Below are positions 5,795 to 14,369 of a stretch of DNA of 18,944 bases, piece by piece (the stretch's first letter is position 1; every line of letters starts with the position of its first letter). The translations under genes were made by a program, and so were the position numbers. The notes beneath the pieces were generated by a model. That model made no database searches. It was not told the DNA's origin and was given only the letters and a program-made list of their open reading frames with translations. The DNA is from Oscillospiraceae bacterium (lineage in GTDB: Bacteria; Bacillota; Clostridia; Oscillospirales; Ruminococcaceae): assembly GCA_017396055.1 (NCBI GenBank), contig JAFQND010000078.1, positions 1 to 18,944 of the forward strand, given 5' to 3'.

Positions 5795-8700
5795 ATGGAA
5801 AATTTACGCGAAGATTTTATTCTTGACAATCAGCCCGGTGATTTTATCACTGTTCTGCTGCAAAACGGCGCCGAATGGACCGGAACGATCCTCGACTGGA
5901 ACGAGCGCCGCGTCCGCCTGGAAGTAGACGGCGTTCCCCGTACTGTCAGCTTCAATATCATCGACGGTTATTATCCCGCTGCCCCGGCAGCAGCACAGCC
6001 TGCTCCTGTGCCCGTTCCTGTTCCTGTTCCCGCACCCGCTCCTGCCGCTGAAACAGCCGCTCCCACCGTCACCCCTGCACAGCTCGCTGTAGAGCGGGTC
6101 AGTGCCGCCGAATACCGTATCGCCTTTGACCCCGACCTGGTCAAGGAACAGCTGCGTCTTGCGCCCAATACCATGGAAAAAGAGCGCATTTCCTCGCTCT
6201 TCCAGAGCTTCCTGCGCGCAGATGCCGAAAGCAAAAACGATCCCCTCGCGCTCAAACGCGTCTCCGCAGCTGCCGATAAACTGGCAGAACAATATCCTGA
6301 CCGTCCCCTGACTCAGCGCATTATCGGTGAGATGGCCCTGTACACCGAAAACTGGGAAACCGCCGAAGAATGCTTCTATGCCGCACAGTCCTATGCCCGC
6401 GCCTTTTTTGCCGCTTCCAAGCTGAACAGCGAGGAAAAGATGGCGGAAGATGCCGCCTGTCACCTGCTGGACGAAAAGAAGAAAGAAGCCGACATCATCT
6501 ATACCTATCTGCGAATGGCAGCCAAAGCGGGAGACCTTTCTGTATTCCGTCGTTTTCTGCAGACCGAGGGTGACCGCTTCCCCCAGCTGGCGGCCGATTG
6601 CCTCTGCTGGCTTTTGAACTATCGCGGTCTTCCTCTGCCGGAAGGGGAGAATATCACGGAGCCCACCGTCATTGACGCCATGACCGAGCTTTTTGACCGT
6701 CATTATCCTGATCCCGTCGACTGCCAGATGAAAAAACTGGAGGCAGACGAAAACCCCGACGGCGAACCGGAAGAAGAGAAAGCTGCCGTCTCCAGACCCG
6801 CTCTGCCCACCGGCCTGCAGGGATATCTTTACAATTATACTGCCGAGCGCCGTATCGGACGCGTTGCCAGCCCGGAACGTCCCGACTGGTTCTTCCACTT
6901 CAATCACATCGCTGACCCTCTGCTGAGAGGCATGCTGGAATCCGATCCCAACCGTCCTTATCTGGTCACTTTTGACGTCGGCTCCAACAACCGCGGCGAA
7001 TGCGCCGACAACATCCGTCTCATCGACCCCGCACACCCCTATGACGATACCCTCCGCAGCGGTATTATCAGCAGTTTCTCCGCTCAGCGTCAGAACGGTC
7101 AGATCACCTGCAGTGATCAGAACGATGACGACAAGATCAAAAACTCCGACTGGTTCTTCCACCGCAGCCATATCACCGACACCAGACTGCACGAACTGCT
7201 GGATGCCGAGCCCAACCGTCCCTATAAAGTCACCTTCACCGCGGGTACCAATGACCGCGGTCTCTGCGCCGCCGATATCCGTCTCGCTGACCCGGATCAT
7301 CCTTATGAAGTGATCCGCCGCAGCGGTGCGGTCAGCTGCTATTATCCCCATTATCAGAACGGCAAGATCACCTGCGGCAGTGAGAATGACAGCTATGACT
7401 GTCCCTTCACCTATGACGGCATTGCCGACTCCAAGCTGCGCGATATGCTGGATTCCGATCCCAATCTGCCCTATCTGGTAACCTTTGACATGGGCATCAA
7501 TGACCGCGGTCCCTGTGCGGTCAATATTCGCTTCACCAATCCGGAGCATCCCTATGACAGCACCCGCTGCAGCGGTGTCATCACCCATTTCTATCCCCAC
7601 TATCAGAACGGCAAGATCACCTGCGGCGATCAGATCTATCACTTCCACATCGACGAGATCAGCGATCCCGATCTGCGCAATTACTGCATTATTTTCCCCG
7701 ATGTGGCTGCCCGGAAATTCAGTGTCAGCTTCCTGCTGCGCAAAGTCTATAACGGCAAAGAAAAAGCGGTCGACGTTCAGATGACGGAGCCTTTCTCTGA
7801 AGCTGAACAGAGACTCATCCGCGAACAGACAGCTGCCGAACAGAACCGTCAGGGTATCATCGGCCGATACTTCCCCACCCAGCGCCGCGGCATGATCCAG
7901 GACGGCAGCAGCGACTTTTTCTTCGATCTTGAAGATGTGAGCGACCCCGATCTGCGCCGCTGTCTGGAGCTTCTTCCCGATCCCGCAGCACACCGTTTCC
8001 GTGTGCTTTTTGCGGCTGTCCGCCGCGGTATCCGTACCTGTGCCGAAAACATCCGTCTGAACGGTCCTCTCCCCGAACAGGTAAGCACCCTGCTCGACGA
8101 TGCCGCCGACAGCAAATCCGACACCAACAACCCTTTTCTTCGTCTCTCACCCTGGCCCGAAGGTGAGAGCAGAGACGGCCGATATCTGCTGGCTCAGCAG
8201 GAACGGCTGAAGGGCGATCCTGCCAAAGCGGTCGGTTTCTATCTCGATGCTATCCGGGCTCAGGACCGGCTGGAATCCTCCGTCAGCGATCTGGTCAGTC
8301 TGTTTTTACAGCTTCATCAGGATGAGAATGCCATTCTTCTGATGAAAGCTTTCGAGCGGGTGCTCCCGGAAGAAAAAGCCATCAACAACTGGATCAGCAT
8401 CTATGACCGCACCAAATCCGACGATCCTCTCCTTCTGAGTCTGTTCGAGCGCATTCTGAACACACCTCTCAAGGTCAACACCAAGCTCCACTATCTGGTC
8501 AAAAAGGCACAGCTCCTCACCCGTATGGGACAGCATGAAAATGCCATGGCTGCCTATGCTCAGTGGGAAGCGCTTGCCATGCAGGCCGAGCGGGGCTTTG
8601 TCGGCAACAGCGGGTGGGAACAGGTCGCCATTTCGGACGGTCTGCGCAATCTGATCGCCCGCGGCCGCGCCATCTGTCTGTACCATATGGGCCGCAGAGA

Positions 8701-11533
8701 TGAAGCCCGTGAGATCGCTGCCCGGCTGGCTGCACAGAATCCCGGCGATACCGCTGCACAGCAGATCCTCGCCGGACAGCTGGAACAGATCACCGACGCC
8801 TCCTCTCTCGGCGAACAGGCACAGGATCTTCCTGTATCCGCTTATGAAAACCTCAGCAGCTATGTCAGAGAACTTCTCGACAAGCTTTCTATCCAGAGTG
8901 TTGTCCGTATCAGAAGCATCGAAAATGACAAATTCACCGGCGATATCCAGCAGGCAGGCCGTGATCTGGAAGCCTTTGAAAAATCCATCAGCGGTATTGC
9001 TCCCAAAGCGCGAAGCGACCGCCGTCTGGCAGCCGCAAAGCTGATCCTTCGCTGCCTGCAGCGAAGCGGCAGTGCCGCCTTCCAGGAAAAGGGTCTGGCC
9101 AAATTCAGCGAAAACTACTTCGAGACCATGCTTGGAAGCGGCATGTGCAGCTTTGGCGACGCACAGCTGCAGGAAGGCAGACCTGTACAGGCTATCCGCT
9201 ACAGTTATCTGCAGGCTGTTCCGCTTTTACAGCACGGCACTACCCGCAACCATGACCAGGATCTGGTCAACGCTGTCTGCCGCTACATCACGACCTATTT
9301 CCTCTCGGGTGACCGGCTGCGTGAAATCACCGCCCGTCCCGAAGAGATCGAGCGCTGTACCAGACTTTTCTCGGAACATGAGTGCAGCGACATAAGCGGA
9401 TTCATCCGGGGTCTCTTCTTCCTTCTGGACAACGGTACGCCCCATCGCGATACCATTCTGAAGGCATTGTTCCAGAGTCCCCTGCAGGATAAAGTCGTTT
9501 CTGTACTGCGGGATATCGCACACCTTTCCGGTTTTGCTGCCGAAAACAGCGATGACCTCTTCACTCTGTGGAATCAGGCATCCGACCAGTGGCTGAAAGA
9601 CTACCGTGCCTTCTGCAGCGAATTTTCTACCTCGCGGCTGGACTTTCTCAGTTCTGCCCGCATTGACAGCCTGAAAGGCATCATTGCGCAGGAACAGACT
9701 GCCATGCTTCCCGACGAATCCGATTGCCAGACCCTCAGCGAATTCCTGCGGGTACTGGATCTGTTTGAGCGCTTTACCGCCCTGTCGGAATTTGACCTGC
9801 GTGAACAGACGCTCCGTTCGATCGGTGACCTTTGCCAGAGCCTTTCCTCCCGCATTGAAGGTGTTTCCACCGCTTTTGCCCATGAGACCCTTCTCGGTGC
9901 GGTAAAACTCGCTTCCCAGACCGCTTCCCGTCAGCTGGAGAAGATCTACGACGAAAGCCGTCCCAGCCTTTCATTCACCGCAGACGGCACAGTCAGCCCC
10001 ACTGCCGACGGACGGTTCACCCTTCCTCTGTTTATCGAAAACGGTCCCAACCTGCAGACCGCGGACAATCTTCGCATAACGCTCGAATGTGACGAAGGGG
10101 TACAGCTTCTTCAGGTCGACGGCCTGAAAGGTCATGTCAAAGGCGGCAGCAAGGAGGGCTTCATCGCCTTCTTCTCCTCTGCCGACACAACACTCAACGC
10201 TTTTACCGTCACCGCTGCAGTCACCTATGAATACCGCGAAAGCGGCGCCACCCGTACCGGTGAACTGAAGCAGACCTTCCCCGTTTCTGTCAGCAGCAGT
10301 GCGGCGGTCCACATCAAAAACCCCTTCCGCGCCCATGCGAGCCAGCAGGAAGTCGAAGACCCCAATATGTTCTTCGGCCGTGATAAGGATATCGCCGATA
10401 TCATCAGCATCATCAGCGACGACAGCGGTCAGCTGACTCCCAAAAAGTCGGTTGCTCTCTTCGGCCAGAAGCGCACCGGCAAATCTTCACTGCTCTATCA
10501 TGTCCGCCGCCGTATTCAGAAAGATTTTCCTCAGGCAATACTGCTCGACCTGGGCAGCCTCGGCACCTATGACACCGCCAACAACGATTTCACAAAAGCT
10601 GTCATGGAATCGATCCTTTCAAAGCTGCGGCGCGCCATCCTTCTGGATAAATGCTATGCCGACCTGAAAAAGCTGCTGGAAGAAAATGACCTGAAGATCC
10701 CCTATCAGGAATTCAAGACATCTGCCACCGGCTATGATATCATCTTCAACAGTTTTATGGACAACCTGGACTGGGTCATCGAAAAGAGCGAAGTGCCTTA
10801 TCGGTTTATCATCTTCATCGATGAATTCACCCACCTTTACGGCCATATCCAGCGCGGTACGGTCACCAATCAGTTCCTGCGTTTCTGGCGCGAATCGGTC
10901 CACGATCACAGATGGATCAGTATCATCGTCGGTCAGGACAGCATGGAGACCCTCAAGCGGCAGTACAGCAACGAGCTGGGCGCCACCGCCATGTTCCCGG
11001 TCACCTATCTACGTCCGGAAGATGCCCGTAAGATGATCCAGGTTCCCATCGCCCGTGAAAATCCCGAAGTGACCTTTGACGAAAAGGCTCTGGACCGTCT
11101 GATCGAACTCACCGCCGGCAGCGCATATCTGCTGATGATCCTCTGTGCCGAACTGGTGGATCACCTCAACGAACTCCATCATAACCACGTCATGGTCGCC
11201 CACATCGAACAGCTGGTAAACCGTATCTTTACCAACGGTATCATCACCGGCAGCAATTTCGATCCCCTGTACAATGACGTCAGCTGTCCCGGCGACGACA
11301 GGCGCAAAGAGGATAATTTCACTCTGCTGACTGAGCTGGCGCGCTGTACCCGTCTGGTACCGGCTGTCTCCATCACCCAGCTGAATCCCGAAGGACTCAC
11401 CTCCGAACGGGTCGCAGAACTGCTGCGCGCGCTGGAAGCGAGAGGCGTTGTCAAAGTGGAACAAAACCAGTACAGCATCATTGTCGGGCTGTTCAAAGAA
11501 TGGCTCAACAACCGCTATGGCGAGTCCCTTTGA
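5795..11533 (+). CDS. Giant LSm-TPR-cold-shock-repeat-TPR-STAND/AAA_16 ATPase
   Basis: A 1912-residue protein; I know no named family with this whole architecture. Residues about 4-58 resemble an LSm/Hfq-type barrel (FITVLLQNGAEWTGTI). A Pro/Ala/Val linker (61-95) follows, then a helical TPR-like block (105-305) and an acidic linker (310-335). Five tandem cold-shock-like repeats fill 340-762. A second TPR-like block covers about 789-1000, more helices run to 1380, and a beta-rich domain spans about 1389-1506. The ATPase at about 1515-1850 has FGR (1527-1529), Walker A GQKRTGKSS (1557-1565) and Walker B FIIFIDEF (1671-1678); the C-terminus looks like a winged helix. There is no signal peptide or membrane segment. 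RNA or ssDNA binding plus ATP-dependent switching is inferred. The next gene begins 19 nt later. The frame is intact and codon use matches the neighbours. Confidence 0.85.
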   Translation: MENLREDFILDNQPGDFITVLLQNGAEWTGTILDWNERRVRLEVDGVPRTVSFNIIDGYYPAAPAAAQPAPVPVPVPVPAPAPAAETAAPTVTPAQLAVERVSAAEYRIAFDPDLVKEQLRLAPNTMEKERISSLFQSFLRADAESKNDPLALKRVSAAADKLAEQYPDRPLTQRIIGEMALYTENWETAEECFYAAQSYARAFFAASKLNSEEKMAEDAACHLLDEKKKEADIIYTYLRMAAKAGDLSVFRRFLQTEGDRFPQLAADCLCWLLNYRGLPLPEGENITEPTVIDAMTELFDRHYPDPVDCQMKKLEADENPDGEPEEEKAAVSRPALPTGLQGYLYNYTAERRIGRVASPERPDWFFHFNHIADPLLRGMLESDPNRPYLVTFDVGSNNRGECADNIRLIDPAHPYDDTLRSGIISSFSAQRQNGQITCSDQNDDDKIKNSDWFFHRSHITDTRLHELLDAEPNRPYKVTFTAGTNDRGLCAADIRLADPDHPYEVIRRSGAVSCYYPHYQNGKITCGSENDSYDCPFTYDGIADSKLRDMLDSDPNLPYLVTFDMGINDRGPCAVNIRFTNPEHPYDSTRCSGVITHFYPHYQNGKITCGDQIYHFHIDEISDPDLRNYCIIFPDVAARKFSVSFLLRKVYNGKEKAVDVQMTEPFSEAEQRLIREQTAAEQNRQGIIGRYFPTQRRGMIQDGSSDFFFDLEDVSDPDLRRCLELLPDPAAHRFRVLFAAVRRGIRTCAENIRLNGPLPEQVSTLLDDAADSKSDTNNPFLRLSPWPEGESRDGRYLLAQQERLKGDPAKAVGFYLDAIRAQDRLESSVSDLVSLFLQLHQDENAILLMKAFERVLPEEKAINNWISIYDRTKSDDPLLLSLFERILNTPLKVNTKLHYLVKKAQLLTRMGQHENAMAAYAQWEALAMQAERGFVGNSGWEQVAISDGLRNLIARGRAICLYHMGRRDEAREIAARLAAQNPGDTAAQQILAGQLEQITDASSLGEQAQDLPVSAYENLSSYVRELLDKLSIQSVVRIRSIENDKFTGDIQQAGRDLEAFEKSISGIAPKARSDRRLAAAKLILRCLQRSGSAAFQEKGLAKFSENYFETMLGSGMCSFGDAQLQEGRPVQAIRYSYLQAVPLLQHGTTRNHDQDLVNAVCRYITTYFLSGDRLREITARPEEIERCTRLFSEHECSDISGFIRGLFFLLDNGTPHRDTILKALFQSPLQDKVVSVLRDIAHLSGFAAENSDDLFTLWNQASDQWLKDYRAFCSEFSTSRLDFLSSARIDSLKGIIAQEQTAMLPDESDCQTLSEFLRVLDLFERFTALSEFDLREQTLRSIGDLCQSLSSRIEGVSTAFAHETLLGAVKLASQTASRQLEKIYDESRPSLSFTADGTVSPTADGRFTLPLFIENGPNLQTADNLRITLECDEGVQLLQVDGLKGHVKGGSKEGFIAFFSSADTTLNAFTVTAAVTYEYRESGATRTGELKQTFPVSVSSSAAVHIKNPFRAHASQQEVEDPNMFFGRDKDIADIISIISDDSGQLTPKKSVALFGQKRTGKSSLLYHVRRRIQKDFPQAILLDLGSLGTYDTANNDFTKAVMESILSKLRRAILLDKCYADLKKLLEENDLKIPYQEFKTSATGYDIIFNSFMDNLDWVIEKSEVPYRFIIFIDEFTHLYGHIQRGTVTNQFLRFWRESVHDHRWISIIVGQDSMETLKRQYSNELGATAMFPVTYLRPEDARKMIQVPIARENPEVTFDEKALDRLIELTAGSAYLLMILCAELVDHLNELHHNHVMVAHIEQLVNRIFTNGIITGSNFDPLYNDVSCPGDDRRKEDNFTLLTELARCTRLVPAVSITQLNPEGLTSERVAELLRALEARGVVKVEQNQYSIIVGLFKEWLNNRYGESL
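6812..8080 (+). repeat. Five tandem cold-shock-domain-like repeats within the giant ATPase
   Basis: Repeats start near residues 340, 422, 510, 593 and 686, about 82-93 residues apart. Each follows the cold-shock order: an RNP1-like site (RRIGRV, QNGQIT, QNGKIT, QNGKIT, RRGMIQ), an RNP2-like site (WFFHF, WFFHR, PFTYD, YHFHI, FFFDL), a D(P/S/T)xLR loop, and in most a VTF...NxRG...NIRL end matching the last strands of CspA-type proteins. The aromatic RNP1 residues are largely lost, so ligand preference may differ from CspA. Repeats 3 and 4 share a nearly identical 36-nt stretch (7343-7378 and 7592-7627). Confidence 0.75.
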
Positions 11534-11552
11534 TACCGGAAAGGAGAGCATC

Positions 11553-13043
11553 ATGAATAATATCTTTCAGATCGGCAATCAGGTTTCCGGTCCTGCCTTT
11601 ATCGGACGAAAAGCCCTGGTTGAAGATATCCGCAAGCGTGTCATCTATAACGGGACCCGCTGCACCCTTTCTTTTGTCGGTCTTCCCCGCATAGGAAAAT
11701 CCTCCCTCGTTGCCAATGCGCTTGACCCTGCTTTGCTCCGGGAAGCCGGCATCGTCTATGTCTTCACCAGCATCAGCAGCCACGAGAGCTTTGAAACGCT
11801 CTGGCAGAGCATTGTCGCCAGCATATGGCGTCAGCTGAAAATGATGGGGCTGGAGGATGAAATCGTCACGATGGCATATGAAGAATATACCATGCAGCCG
11901 CCGATTTATGCCATGATCAAAGAGCCGCTGGAATTCTTCTTTGAAGCGATCAAGAAAAACCTCAACACCCGCATCGTGCTGGTACTGGATGAATTCGACA
12001 AAGCCGCAGAGATCTTCCTCGGAAAACGGCACTACTTCGAGTTTATCCGCGATATTTCTTCCAAGACCTGCTACAGCATCTCCACCATCACCATCTCCCG
12101 CCGGCAGCTGATCAATATCGAGGCCGATGCCTACGGAAACTCCACCTTCCAGCATATTTTCGACTCCATTCAGGTACATGGCTTCAACGATGCCGACATG
12201 GAGGAATACTGGAATATCTTTGACCGGGAGGGCGCTTTCCTTTCCGATGAAAACCGTGAAGCCCTTGCCCATTATGCCGGACGGTCGCCTTACCTGCTTT
12301 CCATCTTCGGCAGCAATCTGTGCGAACAGATCAATCGCGGCAGCTCCCCCGACGTCCATGCAGTCTATTACGAAAAGGCTGTCAATATCCGCAACTATTT
12401 CGACTCCATCGTTCATCAGATGCAGCGGGACGAATCGCTCAACAAGCTGCTGCAGCTGGTGGTGGGTCCCAAATACGATCTGAAGGCCAGCGACCTTGAC
12501 TGGTACATCGGCGCCGGCTATATCGAAGTTGCGGCCGACGGCAGCTATTATGTCATCTCGGAAAGCTGTACCAGACGATTCCGTGAGCTGAGCGTAGAAA
12601 TGCCCATCTGGCCCATCGTCATGGACCGTGAAAAACGGCTCAAAGTCATGCTTGACCGCGCCATGAAAGACATTCTCGGCAGCGACTGGATGTACCGCTG
12701 CCGTCTGGATGAAAATCTTTGTGCGTTTGTCGATTTTTCTGCGGCAGACCAGAATATCACCAGAGAATGGAAATACTACCATATTGCCAGCTCTCTTCTG
12801 GATGTGCTTTCTCTGGGTGATGTTGTCAAGTTTATTCGTTTCTATTGGGACCAGGGTATCAGAGCCTATTTCAACAATCTCGATTATTCACAGTGGAAAG
12901 ACGGCTTTGACCTGCTGCAGCGCGCACGTAACGCCCTTGCCCACAACCATGAAGATTATCTGCAGGAAAGAGATATCCACGCTGCCGAAATGTTCTGTCT
13001 CAGACTGGCAGAAACACTTGATCAAGGAGAACAACCATGCTGA
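11553..13043 (+). CDS. STAND/AAA_16-type ATPase with C-terminal Swt1-like HEPN domain
   Basis: A 496-residue protein. The N-terminal ATPase has FIGR (16-19), Walker A GLPRIGKSS (43-51), Walker B LVLDEFD (143-149) and a sensor-like STITISRRQL (177-186). A winged-helix-like segment covers about 300-345. Residues about 352-490 are helical and match the Swt1-type HEPN pattern: an opening helix ending near GSDWM, then RARNALAH, where Arg459-x4-His464 is the catalytic motif of HEPN RNases. The probable role is an ATP-gated RNase effector acting with the upstream ATPase. The ATG at 11553 has AAGGAG (11541-11546) 6 nt before it; the frame is open to 11448, but that part lies in the previous gene. The 3' end overlaps the mannosidase start by 7 nt. 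ATPase firm; HEPN call good but needs profile or structure support. Confidence 0.85.
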   Translation: MNNIFQIGNQVSGPAFIGRKALVEDIRKRVIYNGTRCTLSFVGLPRIGKSSLVANALDPALLREAGIVYVFTSISSHESFETLWQSIVASIWRQLKMMGLEDEIVTMAYEEYTMQPPIYAMIKEPLEFFFEAIKKNLNTRIVLVLDEFDKAAEIFLGKRHYFEFIRDISSKTCYSISTITISRRQLINIEADAYGNSTFQHIFDSIQVHGFNDADMEEYWNIFDREGAFLSDENREALAHYAGRSPYLLSIFGSNLCEQINRGSSPDVHAVYYEKAVNIRNYFDSIVHQMQRDESLNKLLQLVVGPKYDLKASDLDWYIGAGYIEVAADGSYYVISESCTRRFRELSVEMPIWPIVMDREKRLKVMLDRAMKDILGSDWMYRCRLDENLCAFVDFSAADQNITREWKYYHIASSLLDVLSLGDVVKFIRFYWDQGIRAYFNNLDYSQWKDGFDLLQRARNALAHNHEDYLQERDIHAAEMFCLRLAETLDQGEQPC

Positions 13044-14314
13044 CACCATCGCTGAAAGCGGTACTTGACCGCGCGGATCAGATTCTTGCCGACCGGCCAA
13101 AACTGCTCCGCACCTTTAAAAATGCCTTTGTAAGTACCATCGACACCACGGTCCGCCGCCTGGATGACGGAGACAGCTTCGTTATCACCGGAGATATTCC
13201 GGCCATGTGGCTGAGAGACTCTTCGGCACAGGTGCGTCACTATCTTCCCTTTGTCAGAGAAGACGCCGAACTGGCTGCCATTATCGAAGGACTTATCCAG
13301 CGCCAGGCCAAATGCATCCTTCTGGATCCATATGCCAATGCCTTCAACGAAAAGCCCGATGGAAGCCGCTGGGCAGAAGATCTGACCGTTCACAAAAAAC
13401 AGGTCTGGGAGCGCAAATACGAAGTGGATTCGCTCTGCTATCCGGTACAGCTGGCCTATCTCTACTGGAAGGAAAGCGGTTCTGATACCATCTTCACTCC
13501 CGTACTGCACGAGGCGCTCTCGACGGTCGTCCGTACGTTCAAAACCGAACAGCGTCACTTTGAACAATCTTCCTACACTTTCATCCGTCCGGAGGAATTC
13601 TCCGGCGGTCTTGAGACCGAAACGCTTCAGAATGACGGCCGCGGCATGCCCGTCAACTATACCGGTATGACCTGGTCCGGCTTCCGTCCCTCGGACGATG
13701 CCTGCACCTTCAACTATCTGGTCCCCTCCAATATGTTTGCAGTGGTCATTCTGGGCTATCTGTCGGAAATGGCAGAAAAAGGTTTCGGCGACAGCATTCT
13801 CGCCGCCGACGCAAAGAAACTCCGCGCCGAGATCGATTTTGGCATCCGCCACTATGCCGTTTACCGTCATCCTGTCTTCGGACAGATCTATGCCTATGAG
13901 ACCGACGGCTTCGGCAACTATAATCTGATGGATGACGCAAACGTTCCCAGTCTTTTGTCCATCCCCTATCTGGGTTACCGCGGCGCCGATGATCCTGTTT
14001 ATCAGAATACCCGCCGTTTCATTCTCAGCGCCGAAAATCCCTATTACTGGGAAGGCACTGCCGCGAAGGGTATCGGCAGCCCCCATACCCCGAAAAATTA
14101 CATCTGGCATATTGCCCTGTCGATGCAGGGCCTGACCGCATCTGATCCCGCTGAAGCAAAAGAGATGATCGACCTGATCCTCGCCACCGACGGCGGAAAA
14201 GAACTGATGCACGAAGGCTTTGATGCAAACGATCCTGCAAACTTCACCAGAGAGTGGTTTGCCTGGTCCAACAGCCTTTTTGCCGAGCTGGTTTACAAAA
14301 CCTACCTTGCCTGA
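13037..14314 (+). CDS. GH125 exo-alpha-1,6-mannosidase
   Basis: A 425-residue glycoside hydrolase of family 125 (formerly DUF1237), metal-independent enzymes that remove alpha-1,6-linked mannose. Family blocks run in order: TGDIPAMWLRDSSAQV (51-66), YEVDSLCYP (128-136), MTWSGFRPSDDACTFNYL (211-228), YETDGFGNYNLMDDANVPSL (287-306), GIGSPHTP (345-352) and MHEGF (391-395). Asp220 and Glu393 fall at the same numbers as the acid and base that I recall for the Clostridium perfringens enzyme. No signal peptide is present, so it acts on imported mannosides, perhaps from host N-glycans. AAGGAG (13024-13029) and the ATG lie inside the end of the HEPN gene, with a 7-nt overlap, so co-translation is likely. 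No separate promoter was found. Confidence 0.93.
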   Translation: MLTPSLKAVLDRADQILADRPKLLRTFKNAFVSTIDTTVRRLDDGDSFVITGDIPAMWLRDSSAQVRHYLPFVREDAELAAIIEGLIQRQAKCILLDPYANAFNEKPDGSRWAEDLTVHKKQVWERKYEVDSLCYPVQLAYLYWKESGSDTIFTPVLHEALSTVVRTFKTEQRHFEQSSYTFIRPEEFSGGLETETLQNDGRGMPVNYTGMTWSGFRPSDDACTFNYLVPSNMFAVVILGYLSEMAEKGFGDSILAADAKKLRAEIDFGIRHYAVYRHPVFGQIYAYETDGFGNYNLMDDANVPSLLSIPYLGYRGADDPVYQNTRRFILSAENPYYWEGTAAKGIGSPHTPKNYIWHIALSMQGLTASDPAEAKEMIDLILATDGGKELMHEGFDANDPANFTREWFAWSNSLFAELVYKTYLA

Positions 14315-14321
14315 TAAAAAG

Positions 14322-14355
14322 AAAACTCCCCGTCTGAAAAGGCGGGGAGTTTTTT
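14322..14355. terminator. Bidirectional terminator between GH125 and the MATE gene
   Basis: AAAACTCCCCG (14322-14332) pairs with CGGGGAGTTTT (14343-14353), followed by TT on the plus strand. The minus strand also has a T-rich tail, so it can serve both convergent genes. Confidence 0.92.
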
Positions 14356-14369
14356 GTTTGAAAGCAAAT

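Noticed and set aside
5804..7993. Minus-strand open frame of 729 codons antisense to the giant ATPase gene
   Set aside because: It arises because the sense gene seldom uses TTA, CTA and TCA codons. The product is a Val/Ile/Gly/Ala-rich mirror of the repeats with no known motif and no promoter or ribosome site.
11505..12782. Minus-strand open frame of 425 codons antisense to the HEPN ATPase gene
   Set aside because: Shadow of a gene with intact Walker motifs; no ribosome site and no family resemblance.
12823..12848. TTGTCA-like -35 inside the HEPN ATPase gene as a promoter for GH125
   Set aside because: No acceptable -10 follows at 16-18 nt, so an internal promoter is not supported.
13022..14212. 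Minus-strand open frame of 396 codons antisense to GH125
   Set aside because: The plus strand is an unmistakable GH125 gene; the antisense product has no motif.
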